Assembly: GCA_043820105.1 (NCBI GenBank)
Contig: JBDREC010000010.1
Coordinates: forward strand, 110,603 to 174,602
DNA: 64,000 bases
DNA from: JBDREC01 sp043820105 [NCBI: Pseudomonadota bacterium]
Lineage (GTDB): Bacteria > Bdellovibrionota_F > JAHFAK01
Reading direction: 5' to 3'
The stretch's first letter is position 1; every line of letters starts with the position of its first letter. A program made the position numbers and the translations under genes. Positions 17,967-25,342 of the stretch are shown piece after piece. The notes under the pieces were generated by a model that saw nothing but the letters and a program-made list of their open reading frames with translations, had not been told where the DNA came from and searched no databases.

Positions 17967-18595
17967 CAAAAATACTAAGAGAAATAATTGGCAAAGACTC
18001 AAAAGATATAGTTTGCAGAGGTCCAAGTATGAAGCCAACAATATCAATGTGTGATAAACTTGCAATTGATGAATATAAAGATAAAGCAGAAATTGAAATT
18101 GGTGATATAATTTATTATCCAAGGCCTGATGGCGAAATCAACATTGTTCATCGGATTATTGAAATCAAAGAAGATGGTGTTATTACTCGGGGTGATAATA
18201 ATAATAAAATCGATCCATATCTCATCAAATTTAAAGATATCCAGGGCAAAGTTATTGGCTTAAAACGAAAAAATAAAATAATCAAACTTACCAATGGTAA
18301 AAGAGGATTTTACATACACAGATTTCATATTATTAAAAAATCAGGATTAAACTTTATTTTTCATTATCCGAGAAAACTTACACATTATTTAGCTGAAAAT
18401 GGCTTGTTTCATTTTTTAAGTACAAAGTTCAAAACAAAAGTATTGCAGGTAAATGGAAATAAAGATAAGAAACTAATCCTTGTTTATAAAGGAAAAGAAA
18501 TTGGATTTTATTCAGCTGCCATGAAAAAGTGGGTTTTGCTTTTTCCTTACAAGATATTTATAGCTACTAATAAGCTTCCAATTCCAAAAACTTAA
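17963..18595 (+). CDS. Soluble S26-type (SipW-like) signal-peptidase-fold protein
   Basis: Residues 16-80 show the serine-peptidase core: VCRGPSMKPTI with Ser22, GDIIYYPRP, then IVHRIIEI with His63 and TRGDNNNKID (75-84). A Ser/His arrangement with HR..TRGDNN is characteristic of the archaeal/SipW branch of S26, in which histidine replaces lysine. There is no membrane anchor, unlike ordinary signal peptidase I. The 110-residue C-terminal half is unfamiliar (FHYPRKLTHYLAENGLFHFL; VYKGKEIGFYSAAMKKWVLL). Stand-alone S24/S26-like proteins of this sort are frequently encoded with radical SAM enzymes and PqqD-like proteins in peptide-modification clusters. Here the radical SAM gene follows after 11 nt. 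Cleavage of a precursor leader is plausible but unproven. Confidence 0.75.
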   Translation: MTKILREIIGKDSKDIVCRGPSMKPTISMCDKLAIDEYKDKAEIEIGDIIYYPRPDGEINIVHRIIEIKEDGVITRGDNNNKIDPYLIKFKDIQGKVIGLKRKNKIIKLTNGKRGFYIHRFHIIKKSGLNFIFHYPRKLTHYLAENGLFHFLSTKFKTKVLQVNGNKDKKLILVYKGKEIGFYSAAMKKWVLLFPYKIFIATNKLPIPKT

Positions 18596-18606
18596 ATTAA
18601 GGATCA

Positions 18607-19677
18607 ATGATGGATTTACCTACAATTTATTTTCACATTTCAGATGGTTGCAACCAAAATTGCAAACATTGCTGGTATATGAGAGAGGGCGAATCAGGTC
18701 TTAATAAAGCCAAATTTCTTGCCTTTGAAAGCTTTGTAAATATTTTTGAGCAGGCTTCCACGCTTGGTCTTAAGAATGTAAAATTAACAGGTGGCGAGCC
18801 TTTAATTCACCCTGAGATTGATAAATATTTAGATTATTTAAAAGATAAAAATAAGTTTTTAATTATTGAGACCAATGGAATAGCATGTGCAGACAATGAG
18901 CTTGTCAATAAAATAGCATTATGCAAACCAGGTTTAATTGCAGTGAGTCTTGATGGAACAAGTGCAGAAGTTCACGAAAATATTCGAGGTATGAAGGGCA
19001 CTTTTGATAAAACTATTAAGGGAATAAAAAACCTTGTTAATGCTTCTTTAAAACCTCAGCTTATTATGTCAATATCTGAAGATAATAAGCATCAAATTGA
19101 AGAAATGGTGCGTTTTGCAGAAGACCTTTCAGTAGCTTCTTTAAAGTTCAATGTAGTTGTGCCAATTGAAAGAGGAAAAAAGCTTGCTGATAATGACAAG
19201 CTGATAAATATTCAAGAGCTTATTGAAATAAGTGATTTTATTGAAAATGATTTAGCAAGACGTGCAAATATTCATGTTATATTCACTCAGCCCTTTGCTT
19301 TTAGGCCATTTTCAAGGATTATAGAGCAGGGACAAGATGATGGCTGTGGTATCTTTGAAACGCTAGGTGTTTTGGCAGATGGGAAATATGCTCTCTGCGG
19401 TATTGGTAAACTTATGCCAGAACTTGTTTTTGGTGATGCTAATAAAGATAGTCTGGCAGATGTTTGGAACAATAATGAAATTCTAAATGATATAAGACAA
19501 AATTTGCCGGCAAAGCTAGAGGGTGTTTGTGCTAATTGCATGATGAAAAAAGCATGTCTTGGATCATGTGTTGCACTTAATTATTATAGAACCAGAAACC
19601 TTTATGCACCATATTGGTATTGTGAAGAAGCTTTTGAAGCTTCATTGTTTCCAGAGTCTAGATTGGTGAATAAATGA
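18607..19677 (+). CDS. Radical SAM/SPASM protein, ScmF-like, copy 1
   Basis: The radical SAM signature is CNQNCKHC (Cys15, Cys19, Cys22), which holds the 4Fe-4S cluster that cleaves S-adenosylmethionine. LTGGEPLIHPEI and SLDGTSAEVHENIRG are usual strand motifs of the barrel. The C-terminal SPASM region has the cysteine series GCGIF..YALCGIG..GVCANCMMKKACLGSC..YWYC for auxiliary Fe-S clusters. SPASM enzymes commonly modify ribosomal peptides. The protein is clearly paralogous to the one at 41820-42917 and to the ScmF type of the SynChlorMet cassette as I remember it. It is the last gene of the ArsA-ArsA-peptidase operon; either of two adjacent ATGs could start it. No precursor gene is seen nearby. 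Confidence 0.85.
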   Translation: MMDLPTIYFHISDGCNQNCKHCWYMREGESGLNKAKFLAFESFVNIFEQASTLGLKNVKLTGGEPLIHPEIDKYLDYLKDKNKFLIIETNGIACADNELVNKIALCKPGLIAVSLDGTSAEVHENIRGMKGTFDKTIKGIKNLVNASLKPQLIMSISEDNKHQIEEMVRFAEDLSVASLKFNVVVPIERGKKLADNDKLINIQELIEISDFIENDLARRANIHVIFTQPFAFRPFSRIIEQGQDDGCGIFETLGVLADGKYALCGIGKLMPELVFGDANKDSLADVWNNNEILNDIRQNLPAKLEGVCANCMMKKACLGSCVALNYYRTRNLYAPYWYCEEAFEASLFPESRLVNK

Positions 19678-19861
19678 GCAAGTCTTTTTGTTATTATGGT
19701 TATTGTCAATGCTTTTCATTTACTTTGGGCTAATTCCTGGGAACAAATGTCTCAAAAATTCAAATAATTGTTAAAATAAGTGTATTTTAACATAAAATCA
19801 CTTTCTTTTTAGATATAATAGACTGAAATTATGGTTTAATTTAAGATTTGTCTTCTGGCCC

Positions 19862-19891
19862 TTGTTTTGCTTTATAGTTTATTAATATAAT
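19862..19891 (+). promoter_or_regulatory. Candidate sigma70 promoter for the exported protein at 19915
   Basis: TTGTTT (19862-19867), an 18-nt spacer and a perfect TATAAT (19886-19891) give a start at about 19898, 17 nt before the ATG. It also separates this gene from the radical SAM operon. Confidence 0.5.
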
Positions 19892-19914
19892 TGATAAAGT
19901 TGGGGTTTTTTAAG

Positions 19915-21465
19915 ATGAATATAAAAATAAAGACAATACGCATGAATCAACTAGATTCTAAAATAATCCTAATATTGGCTTTTTTATATGCTTTTTTTTA
20001 TTATTCACTTCTTCATGCTCAAGATGATTTTGTTTTATATATTGATGTTGAGGCTTCACCGTCAAGTATAGAAAATATTGAAATTACTGGCTATGACGGA
20101 ATTACTGCACCAAATGATTTCCAAGAAACTTATGAACTTGAAAATGGAAATATTGATTTAAATATAAAAAATACACCAGCTGAGGGTTCCTCTGGAAAAA
20201 CAACAATCACAATTACTATTAAAAATGCTCAAGCTTCAATTGAAAATCCTGTTCAATTTGTTAAGGCAGAACAAGTAGAAGTAGGTGGTAGAGTTTCAGT
20301 TAGGGTTGACTTAAGTGAAATAAGCAAGCTTTTTCCAATGATTTCAAATGTGATGGGTAGAGAAATGCAAATTGATGTCGAAGGTGTTGATTCAGAAACA
20401 CGTGTTTTGTTGACTAGTTCACTTGATCCACTTGCAAGAAGAACAGGAAGAATCGCCTATGGTGAAGTACTTTTTCGTGTTAACCATGTTGAGCATGGTG
20501 ATTTGAGTAAAGGAGAATTTCCTAGAATTAGCGGTCTTGTTATAGAAGGTGGTGTTAGAGATGATATTTCAATAGATCAAATAAAAGTTGAAGGTCGTGT
20601 TTTCGCAGTTAATAAGACTTTAATGATAACTGGTGGTAGCTATGGTGTGATTGATTCATATGGCACTACAATGTTTATCTTTCAAGATGGTTCTAAGGCA
20701 GATATCGTTTCTGTAAGGCCCAGAGCACCCGAAGGTTTTGAGGCAAAATACCCAGTTGAAGATGCTGCTTTAACACGAGTTATAATTTCTGACTCAACAA
20801 TAACAAGACGTTGCCATTTGGAAATTGGTGAAATGCTTTATGATGACTTTGTTTGGATCATTGATAATTCAACCATTCTTGGAGAGGGTTTTAGCTTATA
20901 TGAGCCAAGATATAAAGGAAAACGTGGACATATAAAAATCCAATTTGCAAATGAAGTTGTTTTGGCTGATTTTAATGCTACTATAATTACCACAGGAGAA
21001 GTTCAGGCTGCCTTATTTATTGTTGAACCTGTACCAGAAAGTAATTTAAGAATGTGGCAGGCCTTAGAATCAAGCTCAGCCTTTGGACCTCGAGAAACAA
21101 GTCTAGTTAGCCTTGATTTATCAACAAGAGTTCAAACATCTATTGGACCAAATAATACCTTTTCATCATCCATTTTAGATGGTAGCATACAAAATTTTTC
21201 AGCGATTAATTTTCCTGGTGTTTCAACTGAAGTTCCTGGCACAAGAAGAGCTTCTGATCTTGATTTGATGAGCTTGTTTCATGGTGTGGATATTGCACTC
21301 GTTGACGTTGGACGTAATACGCTGGAGGCAATGAAAATTGATCCTGAAAGTGGCCTTGAAATTCTAAGGCCTATGGAAGAAGCAAGGGTAGAAGATGTAT
21401 CAAGGGAAAGAGTGAAAAAACTCTTAACAATAAAAGCTGAAAGAGCTCCAACATTAAAAAAATAA
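19915..21465 (+). CDS. Exported beta-rich protein, unknown function
   Basis: The protein (516 residues from the ATG at 19915) has an N-terminal hydrophobic stretch (IILILAFLYAFFYYSLLHAQ) that looks like a signal peptide cleaved after HAQ. An internal ATG 27 nt later would give an equally good signal peptide. The mature part is rich in strands, Thr and Gly, with two similar stretches ending in RVSVRVDLSEI and RVFAVNKTLMITGGSYGVID. The region at about 210-340 could be a beta-helix or jelly-roll repeat. The last 60 residues are charged and helical. I recognise no family. The next gene encodes a LamG lipoprotein with its own promoter; the two may act together at the cell surface. Confidence 0.6.
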   Translation: MNIKIKTIRMNQLDSKIILILAFLYAFFYYSLLHAQDDFVLYIDVEASPSSIENIEITGYDGITAPNDFQETYELENGNIDLNIKNTPAEGSSGKTTITITIKNAQASIENPVQFVKAEQVEVGGRVSVRVDLSEISKLFPMISNVMGREMQIDVEGVDSETRVLLTSSLDPLARRTGRIAYGEVLFRVNHVEHGDLSKGEFPRISGLVIEGGVRDDISIDQIKVEGRVFAVNKTLMITGGSYGVIDSYGTTMFIFQDGSKADIVSVRPRAPEGFEAKYPVEDAALTRVIISDSTITRRCHLEIGEMLYDDFVWIIDNSTILGEGFSLYEPRYKGKRGHIKIQFANEVVLADFNATIITTGEVQAALFIVEPVPESNLRMWQALESSSAFGPRETSLVSLDLSTRVQTSIGPNNTFSSSILDGSIQNFSAINFPGVSTEVPGTRRASDLDLMSLFHGVDIALVDVGRNTLEAMKIDPESGLEILRPMEEARVEDVSRERVKKLLTIKAERAPTLKK

Positions 21466-21468
21466 ATT

Positions 21469-21497
21469 TTTACTTTTTTGCATGATTTTGTTATAAT
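21469..21497 (+). promoter_or_regulatory. Candidate sigma70 promoter for the LamG lipoprotein
   Basis: TTTACT (21469-21474), a 17-nt spacer and a perfect TATAAT (21492-21497) precede the gene. The leader of about 50 nt begins close to TTGGGGGACATATTA (21510-21524), which is also found before the small gene at 3816. Confidence 0.5.
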
Positions 21498-21554
21498 AAA
21501 AATTAGCGATTGGGGGACATATTACTTTTTCTTAATTTATTGGGGAGAGTAATC

Positions 21555-23087
21555 ATGGGGAAGCATATACAATCGCTAGTTATTGTCTTAATTTTAATAG
21601 CTTTTTGCCTTTCATGCTCATCAACATCCGAGCCAGATATTGATTCATCAAAATCAGCATCTCTAGATGACTATGTAGCAGTTTCATTTACAGGTGAACT
21701 AGATATCACAAGCTTGGCAAACAACGATACTTTTAATAATTTAAATATCTTAACCAGAAATGATATTATTACAAGAAACGATATTATTACCAGAAATGAT
21801 ATCATTTCACCAATCGGTTCCCCAGGAACTGGGATAATTTCGCCAATTGGATCTCCTGGGTCTTTTTATAAGGCATCAAGTGTTGAAGCATGGGCGATTT
21901 CTTTGGCAATTGTTGATGAAAATCAGGAAGTTAAACTTCATGATCTGCTTGATTCTAGTTTTGAGTTTTCAATTTCAGCATCAATACCAAAGTCACAAGC
22001 ATATAGTATTTATTTTGTTCTTCATATTGAAGAATGTGTCTCAAGTTTTTTTAATGATTTATCCATGTCATGCAGCGAGGAGCATGAAATTGCCATATTA
22101 TATCAAGATGTTAATTCAGGTGCTTTAAGTTTTGCTGTTGAGAAAACTGTTGACCAGGACCTAGAGCTTGATATGGGTATAATCATTTTAAGTCAGTACG
22201 GAGGTAAAGATGTTTTTGCTTCACAAACAGGGAGTGCATCACTTTTTGACAGTGAATTCATTGAGTTATATGATTCTGGTGGGGAGCTTATTAATACAGA
22301 GGAAATTGCTGATGAGACAAATAACGAGACCGATGAAGGTGGGCCAATTACACAGCAGCTTGAAGCTTACAAGGTTTTTCATCTCACTTTTGATAATATT
22401 GCAGATGATTCTATTTATGATATGGCTTTAAATTCTTTAGATTGCAGCCTTCATGGAAATCCTACAACTTTGCTTAATGGAGTTTCTGGCTCTGGAATTT
22501 CGCTCGATGGCATTGATGATTACATTAAATGTGCATCTGATGATATTGGTCTTGGGCTTTCCTTAACGATTAGTGCATGGGTAAAAGTCGATCAATGGAT
22601 AAATGAGCGAAGTCAATTTATTATTAGTAAATTTACTAATGCATCTTCCACTTACTACGATTCTTTTTCATTTCTATTAGGCCCTGAAAACAATTTTCAA
22701 GTTCAAATTGATAGCTATGATGTATTAAATGAAGATTATAATAAAGATGATGCAGATAGTTTTATATATGATCATTTTCATGACAATGGAGCTGAAGTAA
22801 GCATTTCAACTTGGTATCACCTGGTTGCAGTATATGATGAAGTAACTTCTGCCTCATATCTTTATTTTAATGGTGAGTTGCAAAGTGTAAATTCGTCTTC
22901 AGGCAATGAAAATTATGAGATGCTGTGGTCTGAGGATGTACCTCTTTATATAGGGGTTGGAAATATAGAAGTTGATGATCTTTATGATTATTTTGGTGGA
23001 TCACTTGATGAAATTATTATTTACAATAAAGCCCTAACTGCAGATCAAATCGATCAACTTTATAAATCATATGATTTTGAAAACTAA
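21555..23087 (+). CDS. LamG-domain lipoprotein
   Basis: The ATG at 21555, six nt after GGGGAGAG, gives a 510-residue protein. It starts with a lipoprotein-type signal (VIVLILIAFCLSCSSTSEPD); Cys21 is the likely lipidated residue although the lipobox is imperfect. After an acidic segment comes a repetitive stretch, three TRNDII units followed by two ISPIGSPG units (residues 67-102). Residues about 285-510 form a concanavalin-type LamG domain: FHLTFDNIADDSIYDMALN, GISLDGIDDYIKC, LTISAWVKVD, WYHLVAVYDE, YFNGELQSV and the closing LDEIIIYNKALTADQI. Such domains bind carbohydrates or act in adhesion. An alternative upstream TTG would only extend the N-terminus before the signal. Confidence 0.8.
   Translation: MGKHIQSLVIVLILIAFCLSCSSTSEPDIDSSKSASLDDYVAVSFTGELDITSLANNDTFNNLNILTRNDIITRNDIITRNDIISPIGSPGTGIISPIGSPGSFYKASSVEAWAISLAIVDENQEVKLHDLLDSSFEFSISASIPKSQAYSIYFVLHIEECVSSFFNDLSMSCSEEHEIAILYQDVNSGALSFAVEKTVDQDLELDMGIIILSQYGGKDVFASQTGSASLFDSEFIELYDSGGELINTEEIADETNNETDEGGPITQQLEAYKVFHLTFDNIADDSIYDMALNSLDCSLHGNPTTLLNGVSGSGISLDGIDDYIKCASDDIGLGLSLTISAWVKVDQWINERSQFIISKFTNASSTYYDSFSFLLGPENNFQVQIDSYDVLNEDYNKDDADSFIYDHFHDNGAEVSISTWYHLVAVYDEVTSASYLYFNGELQSVNSSSGNENYEMLWSEDVPLYIGVGNIEVDDLYDYFGGSLDEIIIYNKALTADQIDQLYKSYDFEN
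21753..21860 (+). repeat. In-frame tandem repeats (TRNDII and ISPIGSPG units)
   Basis: An 18-nt unit coding TRNDII occurs three times, directly followed by two copies of a unit coding ISPIGSPG. The copies differ at silent positions, so the repeat is not brand new. It forms a linker between the lipidated N-terminus and the rest of the lipoprotein. Confidence 0.75.
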
Positions 23088-23101
23088 AAGGTATTTATAT
23101 T

Positions 23102-23890
23102 TTAATCGGACATATGTGGATTAAGATGCTCATTGAGAAAATCAAGTACTTCTTCAAATGGCATTTCTTCTGAGTCATAGCCATAGGGAAAGAAAGAGGC
23201 GGGCATAATGGCAGTATCAAATTGATTAATAGCATCAGAAAAAGGCCAAACCATTGGTGCAAAGCTATCAATCATTGGAACGTGGGCCCATTCCTCTTGG
23301 TCTTGGGCCCAAAGCCATTCTAAATCAACCATGCCACTGTTCATGTAATCATGTAAGAGATCTGTTGCCAGGGCTGCAAACTGATGATTTAATCGGATGG
23401 CAATGTTTGAAGCAGATGAGCCACCTGAATGACCCATTAAGGCAATTTTCGTATTATCAACATCTGGAAACCATTTTAAAAATTTTTGAGCAAGCAGAAT
23501 TTCATAGGCCCTCATGCCAACTAGGCTATGACCGTTTCTTAGCAAAATTTCATTTGAATATGTTTCTACTTCAGCCATGTCATAGGCTCTTGGGTTAAGA
23601 ATGAAAATAAGATATCCTTCATTTGCAAGTTCACGAACAAAGCGTTTTCTAATATCTGTAGCAATAAAATCATTAGCTACATTATCAGCTAAGTGACTTT
23701 CAGCTGTTTCCCCATGACCTGGAAAAGCAATAATTGCTGGAAGTTTTCTGTTGCTTGAAAAATAATCCATTTTGGGCATATAGTTTGGCGGAAAGATTAT
23801 TATTGCATCAAAAACACCTGCATAAGGATCATTAAAATAAAGCCAATGCTTAATCAGACTTTCATCAAGGCCTTTTATTTCAGTGTCCCC
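23102..23890 (-). pseudogene. Alpha/beta hydrolase, 5'-truncated
   Basis: The core carries an alpha/beta hydrolase: IIAFPGHGETAESH (oxyanion strand), ALMGHSGGSSASN with the nucleophilic serine, and a late His near the C-terminus. The first ATG in frame is at 23779, yet the frame reads on upstream as convincing protein (LDESLIKHWLYFNDPYAGVF, then DAIIIFPPNY) up to a TAA at 23891-23893. No start codon or ribosome binding site exists in that upstream part. The gene therefore seems to have lost its true 5' end, probably including a signal peptide, or to start at a non-standard codon. A shorter functional protein from 23779 cannot be excluded. Three palindromes lie just upstream. Confidence 0.55.
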
Positions 23891-23966
23891 TTACACATTA
23901 TTCTGAACAATAGATATTACATTTTATTGAAAAGCAAAATTGAGAAAAAACTGTAAAACGCAAAAA

Positions 23967-24066
23967 GTGACAAATTTTGTCAGGCCGCGTGACAAAAATT
24001 GTCACCTTTTTTAAGGGGTTGTAATTATTGGAATAAAATTGACGGGCAGGGTGACAATTTTTGTCA
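23967..24066. promoter_or_regulatory. Three near-identical 15-bp palindromes (TGACAAnnnTTGTCA)
   Basis: TGACAAATTTTGTCA (23968-23982), TGACAAAAATTGTCA (23990-24004) and TGACAATTTTTGTCA (24052-24066) share the half-site TGACAA. Each copy is a palindrome apart from a few central bases. Their centres are 22 and 62 bp apart, close to two and six helical turns, as expected for a dimeric regulator binding one DNA face. The third overlaps the stop codon of the last shell gene. They could control the truncated hydrolase or act as hairpins at the end of the microcompartment mRNA; no T-run follows them. Confidence 0.6.
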
Positions 24067-24339
24067 AACGGCTGAAAAACATATATCATCTACAATTCCG
24101 ACGACGACTGAATGGAATGGTGCGTTTTTACTGCCTAGTATTTGACAGGCGGTGTTGCCTTCTCTGGCTACAAGGACGATATCGCCTTTGCCAGCTTGAA
24201 AAGAATCGATTGTAAGAAAGGATTTTCCTTTTGCTTCACCGTTTTTGTCTATTGGTTGAGCAATTAGAATTTTGTGACCCTTAAAATCTTCATGTTTTAT
24301 TGTTGAAACAACTGAGCCTAAAATTTTACATAAAATCAT
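24064..24339 (-). CDS. BMC-P (EutN/CcmL-type) pentameric shell vertex protein, third copy
   Basis: At 91 residues this matches the EutN/CcmL family that caps the vertices of microcompartment shells as pentamers. It shows the N-terminal ILCKILGSVVSTIKHEDFKG, the central KGDIVLVAREGNTACQILG and the final VDSIVVGIVDD-like strand (here HSVVVGIVDDI). It overlaps the preceding pentamer gene by 4 nt (ATGA) and closes the operon. Three different pentamer genes in one locus recall Haliangium ochraceum, which also has three. The second half contains a Cys (NTACQIL) where relatives have Ala or Val. No terminator with a T-run follows. Confidence 0.9.
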   Translation of the reverse strand: MILCKILGSVVSTIKHEDFKGHKILIAQPIDKNGEAKGKSFLTIDSFQAGKGDIVLVAREGNTACQILGSKNAPFHSVVVGIVDDICFSAV

Positions 24340-24611
24340 AAGTCTATCCTGTCTGCTATTCCAACAATGGTAGCATCAACAGGAACATAGCTGATCGGCA
24401 AGGCAACGGCTGCTTCTCTGCCTGCGACCCAAAATACAAGGTCACCTTCACCTGCATTTATATCATTTTCAACTGCATCACAAGCAACAAAAGGAGACCC
24501 AACAACATTCATTTCATGATCAAGCGGCTCGATTAGCATAAATTTTACACCTTCAAGACCAGGTGTTTTTGTTGAGGCAACTACATTGCCGACTACTCTT
24601 GCTAGTTCCAT
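24336..24611 (-). CDS. BMC-P (EutN/CcmL-type) pentameric shell vertex protein, second copy
   Basis: The frame could begin at 24683, but the extra 24 residues are translated from an AAGTNGT repeat hairpin, so the ATG at 24611 is chosen. From there the 91-residue protein has the family pattern MELARVVGNVVASTKTPGLE, KFMLIEPLDHEMNVVG, AGEGDLVFWVAGREAAVALP and DATIVGIADRI. Pentamers close the vertices of the icosahedral shell. It is distinct in sequence from the two other pentamer genes of the operon. The start overlaps no gene and is preceded by a weak GGAAA site. Translation of the following pentamer is coupled by a 4-nt overlap. Confidence 0.9.
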   Translation of the reverse strand: MELARVVGNVVASTKTPGLEGVKFMLIEPLDHEMNVVGSPFVACDAVENDINAGEGDLVFWVAGREAAVALPISYVPVDATIVGIADRIDL

Positions 24612-24631
24612 TTTATTAAATTTCCAATTTA

Positions 24632-24700
24632 AAGTCATAAGTCGTAAGTAGTAAGTCGTAAGCTCTTTCTTACTACTTACCACTTATCACTTACCACTTA
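24632..24700. repeat. Heptamer-repeat hairpin AAGTNGT/TTACCAC
   Basis: AAGTCGTAAGTAGTAAGTCG is followed, after a short loop, by TACTACTTACCACTTATCAC. The left arm repeats AAGTNGT and the right arm its complement, giving an imperfect hairpin of about 25 bp with a mismatch per heptamer. It sits between the PduT-like trimer gene and the second pentamer gene. Confidence 0.8.
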
Positions 24701-24701
24701 T

Positions 24702-25253
24702 TCAAAACACCAATCCCCTCAAATCCTCATGAGGCGATGTAATTATCTCGTTTCCTGATAACAATCCCTGCTTTTTTGCATAAACAATTCCTGCTTCCAT
24801 TGCTGCTTCAATTTCATTCAAATCCCCAGTAATTGTATAAAAGGCTTTTCCTCCAATACCCATAGCAAGACGCATAGAAATAAGTTTTACATTAGCTGCT
24901 TTTACTGAAAGGTCAGCACACTGAATGCAACTTGCTATGGAAAAGGTTTCAATTATTCCAAGGCTTTCTAGAAACTCTGCTTCACTTGTACCAATTATTG
25001 CTTTAATTACATCTGTATGGATATTAGGGATTAATATGCTATCAACATAAGAATATTTTGTGGCTTCTATCCCACGATTTAAGCTTTCTTCACAAGAAGC
25101 TTCGTCTCCTGAAAAAAGTGTTATATATTTACCTGGACAGACTGGAAATGATTGAATAATTTTCACTTCAGCTCTTTTACAAATAACATCAGCAATAGCT
25201 ATACCTTCTGCTATGCTATTATATTCTATCAATCCAATTGCAGGATCTTGCAT
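24702..25253 (-). CDS. BMC-T tandem-domain shell trimer, PduT-like, with pore-position cysteine
   Basis: Two BMC domains follow each other: AIGLIEYNSIAEGIAIADVI (from residue 5) and LGIIETFSIASCIQCADLSV (from about 100). Each has the usual strand order, and the protein ends in EDLRGLVF. This architecture forms pseudohexameric trimers in shell facets. Residues 36-43 read FPVCPGKY: Cys39 sits where PduT places the cysteine that coordinates a 4Fe-4S cluster at the trimer axis. Haliangium BMC-T1 has serine there (from memory). The second domain contains MAFGIGGK-like MAMGIGGK (here LAMGIGGKAF). The PduS-like gene lies directly upstream in the operon, supporting an electron-transfer role. Cluster binding is inferred from the single conserved position, not shown. 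Confidence 0.88.
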   Translation of the reverse strand: MQDPAIGLIEYNSIAEGIAIADVICKRAEVKIIQSFPVCPGKYITLFSGDEASCEESLNRGIEATKYSYVDSILIPNIHTDVIKAIIGTSEAEFLESLGIIETFSIASCIQCADLSVKAANVKLISMRLAMGIGGKAFYTITGDLNEIEAAMEAGIVYAKKQGLLSGNEIITSPHEDLRGLVF

Positions 25254-25275
25254 TTACAGCTTCCTTTATGATCTC

Positions 25276-25315
25276 CGTTAATTATTAACTATTAATTGTT
25301 AATTATTAATTATTT
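25276..25315. repeat. Heptamer tandem repeat TTAATTA
   Basis: Five copies of TTAATTA (variants TTAACTA, TTAATTG) occupy the gap between the PduS-like and PduT-like genes. Confidence 0.8.
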
Positions 25316-25342
25316 GTTGCTTTCGGCTAAAATAACCAATAA

